Positions 29,239 through 38,515 are shown, counted from the stretch's first letter. The stretch is 64,000 bases of DNA from Sphingomonadales bacterium (GCA_019455285.1 JACFMS010000003.1:72909-136908); one strand, 5' to 3'. Numbers and translations: made by a program. Notes: generated from the sequence alone by a model not told the origin.

Positions 29239-30828
29239 TTATCGTTCAACGCGGATTCCCGCCGCCTTGACATCGAATGTCGAAGCGGAAAGGGGATAAT
29301 CCTTCAGTTTATGTTTCTCGATCTTGCCCAACGCCGTGCGCGGCAACTGCATTCCGGTATCGAAATATCTTGGCACCATGAAGTAGGCCAGATGCCGGGC
29401 GCAATGGCTGACCAACGCCGCATGATCGAGCGGCGGCGCGCCGGGCGACAGTTCGAGAAAGGCGCGAACTTCTTCCTCGCCGCCAGGCCCCTCCCGGTAT
29501 CCGACCACGGCAGCGCCGCTAACCCCGGGATAATTCTGGAGCACGGTTTCCACTTCATAGGTGGATATGTTCTCGCCGCGTCTTTTTAAGGATTCTTTCA
29601 CCCGGTCGGTGAAATGAAGATACCCCTGCTCGTCCCGCCAACCCAGATCGCCGGTCTTAAACCAGCCGTCCTTGAACGCGTTAGCGGTCGCTTCCGGCAT
29701 GTTGTAATAGCCCAGCATGCGGTCATAGACATGGTGCGTCTTGATCCACCACTCGCCGACTTTCCCCGCCGGCACGTCCCGCCCTTCCTCATCGACGACG
29801 CGCAGCTGATGTCGGGGGTTTAGTCGTCCGGCGGTGCAGATCCTGGCGGGCGCCGGCAATCCCACCATGGCTGATTCCGTCGCGCCATACCCAGCCACCA
29901 GCTTACAGCCGAATCGCTGCTCAAAGGCGTCAATCATCTCGGTGGTCACGCCAATGCACATGACGATTTTCAAGGCAATGTCACGGTCGTCAGGCCGCGG
30001 CGGCAATGCGAGCAGGCCGCGCAATAGAAACGGCAGGGCGCTCCAGTGCGTAGCCTTATATTGGTGCAATTCGTTTAGCAGATTCTCGCGCGGGAACTCG
30101 CGGCGCACCACGGTCTTTCCGCCGCTGATCAGACAACCAAGCGGTCCGAAGATGATGGCGTTTAAATGAAACAGCGGGTAGAACGTATAAAAAACCGAGT
30201 CTTCATCCAGAAAGACGCTATGGGCAATATCCCATGATGTCGAAGATAGCTGCTGATGCGGCAGCACGACGCCTTTTGAGACGCCGGTGGTGCCGGATGT
30301 GAACAACATCATCCAAGGGTCAGCGCGTTCCATGGCCAGCTTTGGCAATGGGTTCTGCTCCGCCATTAAGTCGGCGTAGCGTTCTTCCTTCGGCTGAGAA
30401 GGGATATAATTGCGCCCGACCACGATGGCTAGCTCCAACGCGTTGCCATCGCTCAGGGCTTCGTCGACGCGGCTTAAGAACTGGCTCCCGGCAATCACGT
30501 ATTTTGCCTTGGTGATGGCGAATACATGCGCCAGGCTTTGCCCTTTGAGCGCCGGATTGGTGGGTACCGCAAGTGCGCCGATATAGGCCAGAGCGAACAT
30601 GCTCACTAGTATTTCCGGCTCATTGCCCATCAGGATGATGACGGGGTCTCCCTTGCCGACGCCGCGCTTGGCCAGCGCCGCGGCTAAAGCCATGGATTGA
30701 TCATAAAGGCTAGCATAGGTAAATGTGACGTCATCAAACACCGCCAATACCCGCTCGCCCTCCCGGCGCGCCTTGTCGGCCAACAGCAGGGGCATTGGCA
30801 TGGGTCGCTCTAGTTCCGCTTCCATCAT
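29239..30828 (-). CDS. AMP-dependent acyl-CoA synthetase
   Basis: This 529-residue ligase has the complete motif set: MLFTSGTTGVSKGVVLPHQQL, YGATESAMVGLP, GWFKTGDLGWRDEQGYLHFTDRVKESLKRRGENISTYEVE and the C-terminal LPRTALGKIEKHKLKD, which retains the catalytic Lys. It resembles crotonobetaine-CoA ligase-like (CaiC) enzymes. It is the first enzyme gene of the minus-strand operon after the TetR-hotdog regulator gene, and the thiolase-fold gene follows 19 bp later. ATG at 30828 or the adjacent 30825 are both possible. The acid is unknown. Confidence 0.92.
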   Translation of the reverse strand: MMEAELERPMPMPLLLADKARREGERVLAVFDDVTFTYASLYDQSMALAAALAKRGVGKGDPVIILMGNEPEILVSMFALAYIGALAVPTNPALKGQSLAHVFAITKAKYVIAGSQFLSRVDEALSDGNALELAIVVGRNYIPSQPKEERYADLMAEQNPLPKLAMERADPWMMLFTSGTTGVSKGVVLPHQQLSSTSWDIAHSVFLDEDSVFYTFYPLFHLNAIIFGPLGCLISGGKTVVRREFPRENLLNELHQYKATHWSALPFLLRGLLALPPRPDDRDIALKIVMCIGVTTEMIDAFEQRFGCKLVAGYGATESAMVGLPAPARICTAGRLNPRHQLRVVDEEGRDVPAGKVGEWWIKTHHVYDRMLGYYNMPEATANAFKDGWFKTGDLGWRDEQGYLHFTDRVKESLKRRGENISTYEVETVLQNYPGVSGAAVVGYREGPGGEEEVRAFLELSPGAPPLDHAALVSHCARHLAYFMVPRYFDTGMQLPRTALGKIEKHKLKDYPLSASTFDVKAAGIRVER

Positions 30829-30906
30829 AAAGTCCGCCTAACGTTAAATTCAGCGCCTGTTGTGCCGAAAAAGATTCAGCGCCGCGATCAACGGCGAGAC
30901 TGGTTG

Positions 30907-31899
30907 CTACTTGCCATAGATGGCGCGCGTCAGGCACAACGCTTCCTGGTGATTCTCCAGCGTCACCTTGACATCCCAAATCTCGATCTTGCGGGTAAAC
31001 AAGCTGCGCTCCGCCTGGCACAAAATGACGCCGCCGGCAATGGGCGGAAAAAAGCGCAACGATAAATCCTGCAGCACCCATTCGCCCTTGCGCGGCTGCG
31101 GCACCTCGCGGAAAAAACTCTCGCAAGTCCAGATGACCAGCCCGGCAATGGCGGCCGTCATCTGATGGGTGCCGTAGAGAATGGAATGCGTGGGCACATG
31201 GGCGCGGGTTTCCACCTTGTGCTCTCCCACCGAGCAGGTTTCAAAGCGCCATTCGCGGGCCACCTCCATGCTGTCGGCGCGCGAGACATAGTGTTTGACC
31301 ACTTTATCCTTGCTGCCCCCCGGCGGTACGGCGCTGGTCAAATAGTTCAAGATATGGCCGGTCAGCTCTTCCGCCGACAACGGACCAAAAGGACGATACC
31401 AATAAGGAATTTCGTTAAGCGCGCCCCAGATCAGGTGCTTGAGAATTTTCGGCGGTATTTCCCGGGTGATCTGCTGTTGTTGCTGCGCTTCCTCGATGGC
31501 CCGCGACATCACCTCGTCATGATGGTGCCACATTTCCTGCAGCGCCGGGCTGTGCGGCAGGCTGGCGTCATGCGCGCTGCGCATCGCCAAACGAAACGAA
31601 GACGGAAAATACCGCGTGGCATCCAACTGCAGACGAATGAAGCCTTCGATTCGTTTTGTCGGCGGGTCTTGCGGCCGAACGAAGGCGGCAAAATTGCCCT
31701 TGAAGAAGTCCAGCAGTCGCTGGTTGATGCCTTCCAGCAGGTCCGCCTTGCTTTTGGCGTGGGCGTAGAGCGTGGGGCGGGTGATTTTCAGCGCATCGGT
31801 GATGTCGGTGATGGAAGTGCCGTCGTAGCCTTTTTCGGCAAAAAGATCGGCGGCGACATCGAGAATCTTATCGCGTGATATGCGTCGCGGAGCGGCCAT
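30907..31899 (-). CDS. TetR regulator fused to a C-terminal hotdog-like domain
   Basis: This 330-residue protein is much longer than a normal TetR (about 190-220). Residues 8-60 are a clear TetR helix-turn-helix (ILDVAADLFAEKGYDGTSITDITDALKITRPTLYAHAKSK), followed by a helical ligand domain to about 190. Residues 200-330 look like a PaaI-type hotdog fold: PTHSILYGTHQMTAAIAG (central helix), GEWVLQDLSLRFFPPIAGG and RSLFTRKIEIWDVKVTLENHQEALCLTRAIYG. No acidic catalytic residue is obvious in the helix, so the domain may bind acyl-CoA as a sensor rather than hydrolyse it. It is divergent from a TonB receptor and heads the ligase operon. Confidence 0.8.
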   Translation of the reverse strand: MAAPRRISRDKILDVAADLFAEKGYDGTSITDITDALKITRPTLYAHAKSKADLLEGINQRLLDFFKGNFAAFVRPQDPPTKRIEGFIRLQLDATRYFPSSFRLAMRSAHDASLPHSPALQEMWHHHDEVMSRAIEEAQQQQQITREIPPKILKHLIWGALNEIPYWYRPFGPLSAEELTGHILNYLTSAVPPGGSKDKVVKHYVSRADSMEVAREWRFETCSVGEHKVETRAHVPTHSILYGTHQMTAAIAGLVIWTCESFFREVPQPRKGEWVLQDLSLRFFPPIAGGVILCQAERSLFTRKIEIWDVKVTLENHQEALCLTRAIYGK

Positions 31900-32204
31900 G
31901 CCTATCCAACCGTCATCTGAAAGAATTTGACATAACCGTCCGGAATCGCCCGACGCTTACCTAACATATTATTTTTTAATATTTTTTTCATCCGGTCAAG
32001 ATTCTCGGTTTGGCAATCATACTGATCGGTTAGTTATTGACACATATTTAACTAAACGGTAAGTTTTAGTCAATGGCCGCATGGCGCAAAATTTAAGGCC
32101 ACGGCAGCCCCGGTAGGTTCCATAGAGCAGACAAGAGCTTCCTCCGTCGATATGCCGAGGAAGCGCCAACAAAACGACCGATGAGCAATTTAGGGAGACC
32201 ATCT
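31900..32204 (+). promoter_or_regulatory. Divergent promoter region with candidate TetR operator
   Basis: This 305-bp AT-rich region lies between the TetR-hotdog gene and the TonB receptor. TTGACA at 32037-32042, with TAAGTT 17 bp further (32060-32065), is a plausible receptor promoter. An inverted repeat, TCGGTTAGTTA (32026-32036) and TAACTAAACGG (32049-32059), matches at 9 of 11 positions and brackets the -35. That is a natural repressor site for the neighbouring TetR protein. A GGGAG ribosome site precedes the ATG at 32205. Confidence 0.55.
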
Positions 32205-34448
32205 ATGTCCAACCATTCTCTTGCGATCGACAACCGCGCACTAGCAGCCGTCGCCGGCGCGTCCATGGCCTTGACCGCCAGCGTCGCCTTATTTCACGCC
32301 TACCCCGCCGTGGCGGCCGAGGAAGCTCGGCTGGGGATCGAGGAAATCATCGTCACCGCGCGCAAACGAGAAGAAAGTCTGCAAACCGTTCCCCTGGCGG
32401 TGACCGCGATCAGAGCGGAAGATCTGGAAGTCAGATCCGTCCGCAACATCGCCGATGTGCTGCGCCTGGCGCCCAACGTCACTTTCGCCTCGGGCGGCGC
32501 CGCCGGCGGCTCAGCGGCGCAGGTTTATATTCGCGGCGTCGGTCAAGGCGATTTCGCCATCACCAGCGACCCCGGCGTCGGTATATACGTGGACGGCGTC
32601 TATCTCGGCCGCTCCACCGGCAGCCTCCTTGATGTGCTCGATCTGGAGAGGGTCGAAGTTTTGCGCGGCCCGCAAGGCACGCTCTTTGGCCGCAACACCG
32701 TGGGCGGCGCGGTAAGCTTCACCTCGCAAAAACCAACCGGCGAACTTGGCGGCTATGTACAGGCGACGGTGGGTCGCTACAACCGCATCGATGGCCGCGC
32801 GTCGCTTGATTTTCCCATCATCGCCGATCGTTTGGCGGCAAAGGTCTCCGTGGCATCGCTCAATCGCGACGGTTATCAGCGCCGCTCCATCGACGACCTG
32901 GACCTGGGCGATCAGGACGCCTTGGTCGGGCGCGCGGTGTTCCTGCTGAACGCCTCGGAAAATATTGATTTTACCTTGACCGTGGACGGCACAAGACGGC
33001 GTGAAGAATCGGTACCGCAAAGCCTGGTAGGCATCGCCAATACGGCCCTTCTCGGTCTTTATAACGCCACCGTCGGCGCCTCTCTGGGCACGCCACTGAC
33101 CGCCGCCTATATCACCAATGACCGTTATCTGACCCACGCCACCGGCCCCAGCGTCAGCAATGTGGACAATTGGGGCGTCTCCGGCGTCATCGACGTTGAT
33201 CTCTCGCCGGTCAGAATTAAGTCGATCACCAGTTATCGCGATCTGGAGCTGCTGTTTGCCCGCGAAACCGATGGCTCGCCGCTGCCCTATCTGGAAGTCA
33301 TCAATGATGACGAGCAGACGCAGTTCAGCCAGGAACTGCAACTGACCACGCCGCTCTTTAACGACCGCGCCGATCTACTCGTGGGGCTCTATTACTTCCG
33401 CGAGCGGGCATCTGATAACAGCATTGCCTGGATCGCCTCGGGTCTGTCCGACTTCATTCCCATGGACCTGTCCCGGCTTGACAGCAACAACGTCAAAACC
33501 AACAGTTACGCGGCCTTCAGCGAGCTGAACGTCAATGTCATCGACAAACTGCGCTTCACCATCGGCGCCCGCTACACCCACGAGAAAAAAAGCTATGACG
33601 TCGTCGCGGTTCGTGCAAATTTGGGCACAACATTCGTCGGTCCGCTCAGTCTGTCTGACGACTGGTCATCCTTTACCCCAAAAGTCAGCCTGGATTTCCA
33701 GGCGACGGATTCGGTTATGCTGTATGCCTCCTTTTCCAAAGGCTTCCGCAGCGGTGGCTTTAATAGCCGCGCCAATTCCGACGCCGACGTCACCAGCTAT
33801 GATCCGGAAAAGCTCGACAACTTCGAGATCGGCTTGAAATCCGATCTCCTCGACCGTCGCCTGCGCTTCAACGCCACCGCCTTTTACAGCAACTACAAGG
33901 ATATGCAGGTCAACGTCATTCGTCCGGTGGGCTTGAGCTTCATCAATACCATTGATAATGCCGCCAAATCCCGCATCAAGGGCGTGGAGCTGGAAGCGGT
34001 GGCGGAACCGGCGGAAGGGCTGGTGTTCAACGGCGCGGTGGGCTACGCCGATGCGGAATACCGCAAACTTGATCCGGGCGTGACCTTTACCATCGACAGC
34101 AAGTTGATTGAAACGCCGAAATGGACCGCCAACGTTGGCATGCAATATGGATTTGCGGTGGGGAACCTCGGCCAGCTGACGCTGCGCGGCGACTACTTCT
34201 ACCGCAGCCGGGTTTATCACGACGTGTTTAACTCGGAACTTATTGCGCAACCGGGCTATAGCCTGATCAATGCCCGCGCCACCTTGCTGACGGCCAATGA
34301 CGCCGTGGAAATCGCGGTGTTCGGCACCAATCTTACCAACAAGACCTATAATCTCTTCGGCGTCAACGCGCTGACGAGCCTTGGCATCGCCTCGGTTCAA
34401 TATGCCCGGCCGCGGGAATGGGGGGTGGAAGCGAAATATCGCTTCTGA
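32205..34448 (+). CDS. TonB-dependent outer-membrane receptor
   Basis: This 747-residue receptor starts at ATG 32205 (GGGAG upstream; an earlier ATG at 32181 lacks a site). A signal peptide ends near residue 38 (HAYPAVAA), followed by the TonB-box-like GIEEIIVTARK and a plug with RVEVLRGPQGTLFGRNTVGGA. Barrel motifs YASFSKGFRSGGFN, NFEIGLKSDLLD and GTNLTNKTY are typical of sphingomonad-type receptors. It is divergent from the ligase/thiolase operon and shares a candidate operator with it. Its cargo is therefore probably the compound that operon degrades. A terminator follows directly. Confidence 0.93.
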   Translation: MSNHSLAIDNRALAAVAGASMALTASVALFHAYPAVAAEEARLGIEEIIVTARKREESLQTVPLAVTAIRAEDLEVRSVRNIADVLRLAPNVTFASGGAAGGSAAQVYIRGVGQGDFAITSDPGVGIYVDGVYLGRSTGSLLDVLDLERVEVLRGPQGTLFGRNTVGGAVSFTSQKPTGELGGYVQATVGRYNRIDGRASLDFPIIADRLAAKVSVASLNRDGYQRRSIDDLDLGDQDALVGRAVFLLNASENIDFTLTVDGTRRREESVPQSLVGIANTALLGLYNATVGASLGTPLTAAYITNDRYLTHATGPSVSNVDNWGVSGVIDVDLSPVRIKSITSYRDLELLFARETDGSPLPYLEVINDDEQTQFSQELQLTTPLFNDRADLLVGLYYFRERASDNSIAWIASGLSDFIPMDLSRLDSNNVKTNSYAAFSELNVNVIDKLRFTIGARYTHEKKSYDVVAVRANLGTTFVGPLSLSDDWSSFTPKVSLDFQATDSVMLYASFSKGFRSGGFNSRANSDADVTSYDPEKLDNFEIGLKSDLLDRRLRFNATAFYSNYKDMQVNVIRPVGLSFINTIDNAAKSRIKGVELEAVAEPAEGLVFNGAVGYADAEYRKLDPGVTFTIDSKLIETPKWTANVGMQYGFAVGNLGQLTLRGDYFYRSRVYHDVFNSELIAQPGYSLINARATLLTANDAVEIAVFGTNLTNKTYNLFGVNALTSLGIASVQYARPREWGVEAKYRF

Positions 34449-34476
34449 TCATAAGCCAGAGTAGAAAAAGCCTATC

Positions 34477-34507
34477 AGGCGGCTGCTTTGTCAGCCGCCT
34501 TTTCTTT
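34477..34507 (+). terminator. Intrinsic terminator of the TonB receptor gene
   Basis: AGGCGGCTG (34477-34485) and CAGCCGCCT (34492-34500) form a perfect 9-bp stem with a 6-base loop, followed by TTTTCTTT. It is a standard factor-independent terminator 29 bp after the receptor stop. Confidence 0.85.
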
Positions 34508-34749
34508 CGATAGAATCAATTAGCCTTGGCTTATTCCATGAATTCTATGCGATTGGGTGAACAGAGAATAAGCGCCAGCCTTCCATCACAGAATGGCCCG
34601 TCATGTCACCGGATGGTGATGCCGTAGGCGCTTCACGAGAAGCGCTTGCCGACGGACAGGCTTCATGCGGCGCACTGGCGGACGCGCGCCTAGCCCCACT
34701 CGCGGCCCTGCTTGTCCCGGCTCTGGCCGGACGTCTATAGGAGGCTGGA
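34508..34749. other. Gene-free stretch downstream of the receptor
   Basis: I see no convincing gene here. A GCGCTTC-ACGA-GAAGCGC hairpin at 34628-34645 lacks a T-run and could weakly terminate the TDT-carrier gene arriving on the minus strand. Nothing else stands out. Confidence 0.4.
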
Positions 34750-35829
34750 TCACCCCCGGAAGGCCAGCGTCACCCGGCGGAGTAACCCCGCCACGCCCAG
34801 AATCCACGCCGTGAGTGCGACATAGACCATCACCTCCGGAATCGGGTCGAGGAAACCGTATCCCATCGCGCGGTCGAACTGATAGGTACTGGTCGTGTAC
34901 ATGCCCAGTGGAAAGACCATGCCCCAGATCGCCGGTTCATAGGTGAAACGATCGCGCATCCAGAGATAGCGCCAGGTCATCAGCGCAAACAAAAACGGGA
35001 TCCACCAGCTGGCCACTGCCCAGAAGAAGAAGGTGAAGCCGCGCAGGAACGGCAGGAGCGGGCCGAGCAGCGGCCAGGTCTCACCCCGCAGGATGAGGAT
35101 CGATCCCGCCAGCGCGGTAATCGCAACCGCCCCCATGTTGATCCAGTAGGGCGGGCTGAAATCCTCGCGGGTCATCGGCACGAAGGTGAGCCGGTAGAAG
35201 ATCAACGGGATGATGGCGAGATAGAGCATGCACCCGATCAGAAACATTGTGATCACTTGAAACTGGATCGCCTCGGGCGGAGGCGTGCCGACATCGATCA
35301 CCCCGCGCAGCACCACCACCGACTGGGTCGAGACGGCGGCGATCAGCCAGGCGCCGTTGATGCCGCGGGCCAGGCTCGGCTTGCGCGCCCGCACGGTAAC
35401 GGCGGTGAAGAAGGTGTACATGATCGCAAACCACAGGATCAGCCCGAGCCACCATAGAACCGACCCAATACCAGTAGCGCCTATCACCACAACGTTCTGC
35501 GTGCCCAGAACGCAGGTGCCCGCCACGATGGTGAAAAAGCCCGGCGCCCGCTGGTGGTCCGAGATATCGCGGACCAGCTGCGCGCGAAACCGCACAGCCC
35601 GCAGGATGGTTAATGCCCAGAGCGCCGGCCAGGCAATCCAGTTGGCCGCGATCAGCGCCAGAGCGACCGGGCGAAGCCCCATGAAATGGCATGCAATCGA
35701 CACCACGCCGGTCGCCATCACCAGGGCGAAATACCCCGGAAACAGCGAGGACGCGCCATCGAGCAGGAGCGCCTTCAGGCCGGCTTGCCCGGCTTTCAGA
35801 TCCATGGCTGATGCATCATCCCCGCGCAT
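34750..35829 (-). CDS. TDT-family carrier (TehA/Mae1/Ssu1-like)
   Basis: This 359-residue membrane protein of the tellurite-resistance/dicarboxylate transporter family has about ten hydrophobic helices. LFPGYFALVMATGVVSIACHF at the first and APGFFTIVAGTCVLGTQ further on are close to the family signature. Members include TehA, the malate permease Mae1, sulfite pump Ssu1 and SLAC1 anion channels, so substrate prediction is open. ATG 35829 overlaps the upstream gene end; an internal ATG at 35805 (MDLKAGQAG) just after that stop is equally plausible. It appears to be co-transcribed with the small membrane protein gene 35816-36181. Confidence 0.85.
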   Translation of the reverse strand: MRGDDASAMDLKAGQAGLKALLLDGASSLFPGYFALVMATGVVSIACHFMGLRPVALALIAANWIAWPALWALTILRAVRFRAQLVRDISDHQRAPGFFTIVAGTCVLGTQNVVVIGATGIGSVLWWLGLILWFAIMYTFFTAVTVRARKPSLARGINGAWLIAAVSTQSVVVLRGVIDVGTPPPEAIQFQVITMFLIGCMLYLAIIPLIFYRLTFVPMTREDFSPPYWINMGAVAITALAGSILILRGETWPLLGPLLPFLRGFTFFFWAVASWWIPFLFALMTWRYLWMRDRFTYEPAIWGMVFPLGMYTTSTYQFDRAMGYGFLDPIPEVMVYVALTAWILGVAGLLRRVTLAFRG

Positions 35830-36181
35830 ATCTGAGCATCAATTCGAGCTGCAGGAAGAAAAGAACAAAGGCCATGTTCAACCCCCAGGTGACGATTGTC
35901 CATCTTGCAAGGGTACCCCAGAATGGACTGGAATTCGGCGCACACCGCCAGATCGCGACCAGAATCCCAATCGTATAGGCCGCCGAGATCAATATAAGGA
36001 CTTGATGAAAGATCACTTCTCCAGCATCTAGCGCCATTGTATCGAGTATGACAAGAGCCATGCTCATCGCAACGCCATATCCCCAGAAGACAACCGGCAG
36101 GGACATCTGTCCACGCCATGCGCGCAATTCAGGAGCGAAGAACAATGATAACAGAGAATTCCCAGACTCAGTTGGCGTCAT
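35816..36181 (-). CDS. Small membrane protein of unknown function
   Basis: This 121-residue protein has three or four hydrophobic segments: LPVVFWGYGVAMSMALVILD, VLILISAAYTIGILVAIW and WTIVTWGLNMAFVLFFLQLELMLRY. I do not recognise a named family. It overlaps the TDT-carrier frame by 14 bp and is coupled by an ATGA overlap to the short frame upstream, so it is probably an accessory to the carrier. Confidence 0.62.
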   Translation of the reverse strand: MTPTESGNSLLSLFFAPELRAWRGQMSLPVVFWGYGVAMSMALVILDTMALDAGEVIFHQVLILISAAYTIGILVAIWRCAPNSSPFWGTLARWTIVTWGLNMAFVLFFLQLELMLRYARG

Positions 36182-36462
36182 GGCCGCACCCTTTGGTTCA
36201 AGTATGAACCGTTGCGCAGCGGTTTGAAAGGAAATCTGTCCTCATCACCCGCTGGCCCACGGAGCAGCAAGGCGGACTGGCCGAGCAGCCGGGGGCGTCC
36301 CATGCTTCTTTGCTCTTCTGCAGTTTTGGCTCCCAAGAACAGCCGGACGGCAGTCTTCCATGTCTCCTCAATATTCAGGTAGCTATAGCGCTCAATGATA
36401 TTAGGGACCTGTTTGAGGATATCCTCAACCGATTTATCCGGGTAACTTCCGCCAAACGTCAC
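36178..36462 (-). CDS. Hypothetical short protein upstream of the carrier genes
   Basis: This 94-residue frame begins MTFGGSYPDKSVEDILKQVPN, has an amphipathic middle (IERYSYLNIEETWKTAVRLFLG) and a basic, less ordered end. Its TGA overlaps the ATG of the next gene (ATGA), the main argument that it is real. I recognise no family. The C-terminal third looks less protein-like and may be a decayed or truncated gene, close to the left end of the integrated element. Confidence 0.35.
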   Translation of the reverse strand: MTFGGSYPDKSVEDILKQVPNIIERYSYLNIEETWKTAVRLFLGAKTAEEQRSMGRPRLLGQSALLLRGPAGDEDRFPFKPLRNGSYLNQRVRP

Positions 36463-37049
36463 TATAGCTGTGGTTTCTGTCTTACGAGCACGATTGACAG
36501 CTTCGACGAGCGTCGCACAAATATCGGGATATTCAGAATGCCGGTGAACTGTTCTTCGCCGAAACGGGATGTCTTTATCGTCAGTTTAACGGGAATTCCA
36601 GCCAATCTCCTGGACCGGTTAATGGGGGATAGGTCAATCTATAACTGCAAATCCAATCGAAGTAGTCTCGATATCGAAACCACAGATACGCACCATAAAT
36701 TTATCCCCTTGGCCTAAGTCTAATTGTTATGTAATCGTGTAAATTGCAGTAAATCGATAGGTGGTCGCTTTTCGCAAGCAAAATAACCCTTCGTATGGAC
36801 ACGACATCCCAAGGTCAGCTGTCGGCTTTTTCTAAATCTCCTGTCATTTTGGCAGGGGATTTTAATTTTCGGTACCGACGCCATCGCGGGCTGGAGACTG
36901 GCCCGCAAATCAACCCTGCCAATGCCTACAAGACGTCTCCAGAGACTGCCTGTAACAACGCCCCACACCGCAAAACATACCGACAGTTCGCCGGCTTAAG
37001 GCCGAACGCGAAATTTCATTTAACTTATTGATATATATAAAAAAATTGG
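36463..37049. other. Gene-poor flank left of the integrated element
   Basis: About 590 bp of lower-GC sequence with no convincing gene. Several short open frames on both strands lack ribosome sites and recognisable products. It is the chromosomal side of the element's left junction and ends in an AT run just before the tRNA-derived repeat at 37050. Confidence 0.4.
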
Positions 37050-37063
37050 TGGCGGAGAGGAAG
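37050..37063 (+). repeat. attL: 14-bp copy of the tRNA-Ser 3' end
   Basis: TGGCGGAGAGGAAG is identical to 61114-61127 at the 3' end of tRNA-Ser(GCU). It marks the left junction of the element; flanking bases differ on both sides. Confidence 0.75.
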
Positions 37064-37143
37064 TCCCCCAAACCTTTGATTTTTCTGAATTTTTGTTATC
37101 CAAAAATATCATTATTTCATAGCGATATACAGATACAATTGAC

Positions 37144-37207
37144 TGGACATGTCCATCTACGTCCGGCAGAATCCAACCTTAAAATGTAGGTTGAAATGTA
37201 GGTTGGA
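37144..37207 (+). promoter_or_regulatory. Integrase upstream region: palindrome and tandem arm-type repeats
   Basis: A perfect 12-bp palindrome, TGGACATGTCCA, lies at 37144-37155. TGTAGGTT occurs at 37185-37192 and 37197-37204, 12 bp apart. TCCAACCT (37172-37179) is inverted relative to AGGTTGGA (37200-37207). The same tandem TGTAGGT motif recurs near the right end (61041-61060), so these are probable arm-type recombinase sites. The palindrome may be a regulator site for the integrase gene. Confidence 0.6.
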
Positions 37208-37224
37208 ATGAAGCGGACGATCCA

Positions 37225-38469
37225 ATGGCCAAGAAAACGGAACGGCTAACTGACCTTGCCGTAAAGCGCCTAAAGGACCCCGGCTACCATGCCGATGGCC
37301 GGGGGCTATATTTGCAGGTGGGACAGAATGGTTCCAAATCCTGGCTGCTAAGGTTTACCCGGGACGGGAAACAGCGGTGGATGGGATTGGGCGCCTATCC
37401 TGTGGTGTCCCTCTCCGAAGCCCGGCAACTGGCCAGGGACAAGCTTAGGCTGCTGAACGAGGGGATTGACCCTATCGAGCTTCGGAAGTCTGAAGTTACC
37501 GCCAGAAAGCTGGACGCCGCCAGAACCATCACCTTTAGAGGGTGCGCCACAGCTTATATTGCCGCCCATGAGCCAAGTTGGCATAACCAAAAACACGCCT
37601 CGCAGTGGACCAATACCCTCAAGACCTATGCCTTTCCAAAGGTTGGCGAACGCCCGGTACAGGACCTGGACACAGAAAGCATCCTCTCCATTCTGGAACC
37701 GATATGGCAAATTAAGACGGAAACAGCCTCCAGGATACGTCAGAGGATTGAGGTCATCCTGGATTGGGCCAAGGTCCGAGGCTATCGCACCGGAGAAAAC
37801 CCCGCCCGCTGGCGGGGGCACCTAGACAAGATCCTGCCAAAGCGAAGCCGCGTGCAAAAAGTTAAGCACCATGCTGCCTTCCCTTATGCGGACCTGCCGG
37901 TCTTTTTCCATAAGCTTCAAGCCCGCCAGGCCATCTCAGCCAGGGCGTTGATGTTCACCATATTGACAGTCGCCCGCACCAGCGAGGTGCGGCTGATGGC
38001 CTGGTCCGAAGTTGACTTTGATAAAGCTGTTTGGAACCGCCCAGCGGAGCATATGAAGGCCAAGCGCCCCCATCGGGTGCCCCTGACGGATTTAGCCATG
38101 AATATTCTGAAAGGTATGCGCCCCTTCCAAGAGATGGGCCACAAATACGTCTTTCCTGGCCTCAAGCCCGAAAAGCCTATGAGCGAGAACACAATGCTTA
38201 AATTCCTCCAAGAGGAGATGGGGCAGGACAATGTCACGGTGCACGGCTTCCGATCGACTTTTAGGGATTGGGCCGCGGAAATGACCAGCTACCCCAGGGA
38301 ACTAGCCGAATCCGCCCTGGCCCACATCATTGCCGACAAGACGGAGGCCGCCTATCTACGTGGCGATATGTTTGAGCGCCGCCGGGAGCTTATGGGTGCA
38401 TGGGAGGGCTACTGCCTGTCTCATGACGCCAAGGACAAAATAGTGCCAATGCGGCGGCCGCGGCGCTAG
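37225..38469 (+). CDS. P4-type tyrosine integrase
   Basis: This 414-residue site-specific recombinase has an N-terminal DUF4102 arm-binding domain (LTDLAVKRLKDPGYHADGRGLYLQV) and a central core-binding SAM-like domain (about 100-200). The C-terminal catalytic domain has Arg251 (VARTSEVRL), Lys280 (MKAKRPHRVPL), His340-x-x-Arg343 (HGFRSTFRDW), His367 (ALAHII) and nucleophile Tyr377 (AAYLRGD). All active-site residues are intact, so the element could still be mobile. P4-like integrases typically target tRNA 3' ends, in keeping with the tRNA-Ser repeats at the element ends. Confidence 0.96.
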   Translation: MAKKTERLTDLAVKRLKDPGYHADGRGLYLQVGQNGSKSWLLRFTRDGKQRWMGLGAYPVVSLSEARQLARDKLRLLNEGIDPIELRKSEVTARKLDAARTITFRGCATAYIAAHEPSWHNQKHASQWTNTLKTYAFPKVGERPVQDLDTESILSILEPIWQIKTETASRIRQRIEVILDWAKVRGYRTGENPARWRGHLDKILPKRSRVQKVKHHAAFPYADLPVFFHKLQARQAISARALMFTILTVARTSEVRLMAWSEVDFDKAVWNRPAEHMKAKRPHRVPLTDLAMNILKGMRPFQEMGHKYVFPGLKPEKPMSENTMLKFLQEEMGQDNVTVHGFRSTFRDWAAEMTSYPRELAESALAHIIADKTEAAYLRGDMFERRRELMGAWEGYCLSHDAKDKIVPMRRPRR

Positions 38470-38515
38470 GCCAGGCCAACAAGCCTTTCCCTACGGTGCA
38501 TCAAAAACCATACAG

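Noticed and set aside
34628-34645. GCGCTTC hairpin as terminator of the TDT-carrier gene
   Set aside because: The stem is good but no T-rich tail follows on either strand, and it lies over 100 bp from the stop.
36310-37031. Several short plus-strand frames left of the integrated element
   Set aside because: No ribosome sites, no family resemblance and no operon logic. Treated as non-coding flank.
37050-37063. A second, truncated tRNA gene at the left element end
   Set aside because: Only the last 14 bases of the tRNA are repeated; no other tRNA arms are found nearby, so it is an attachment site only.
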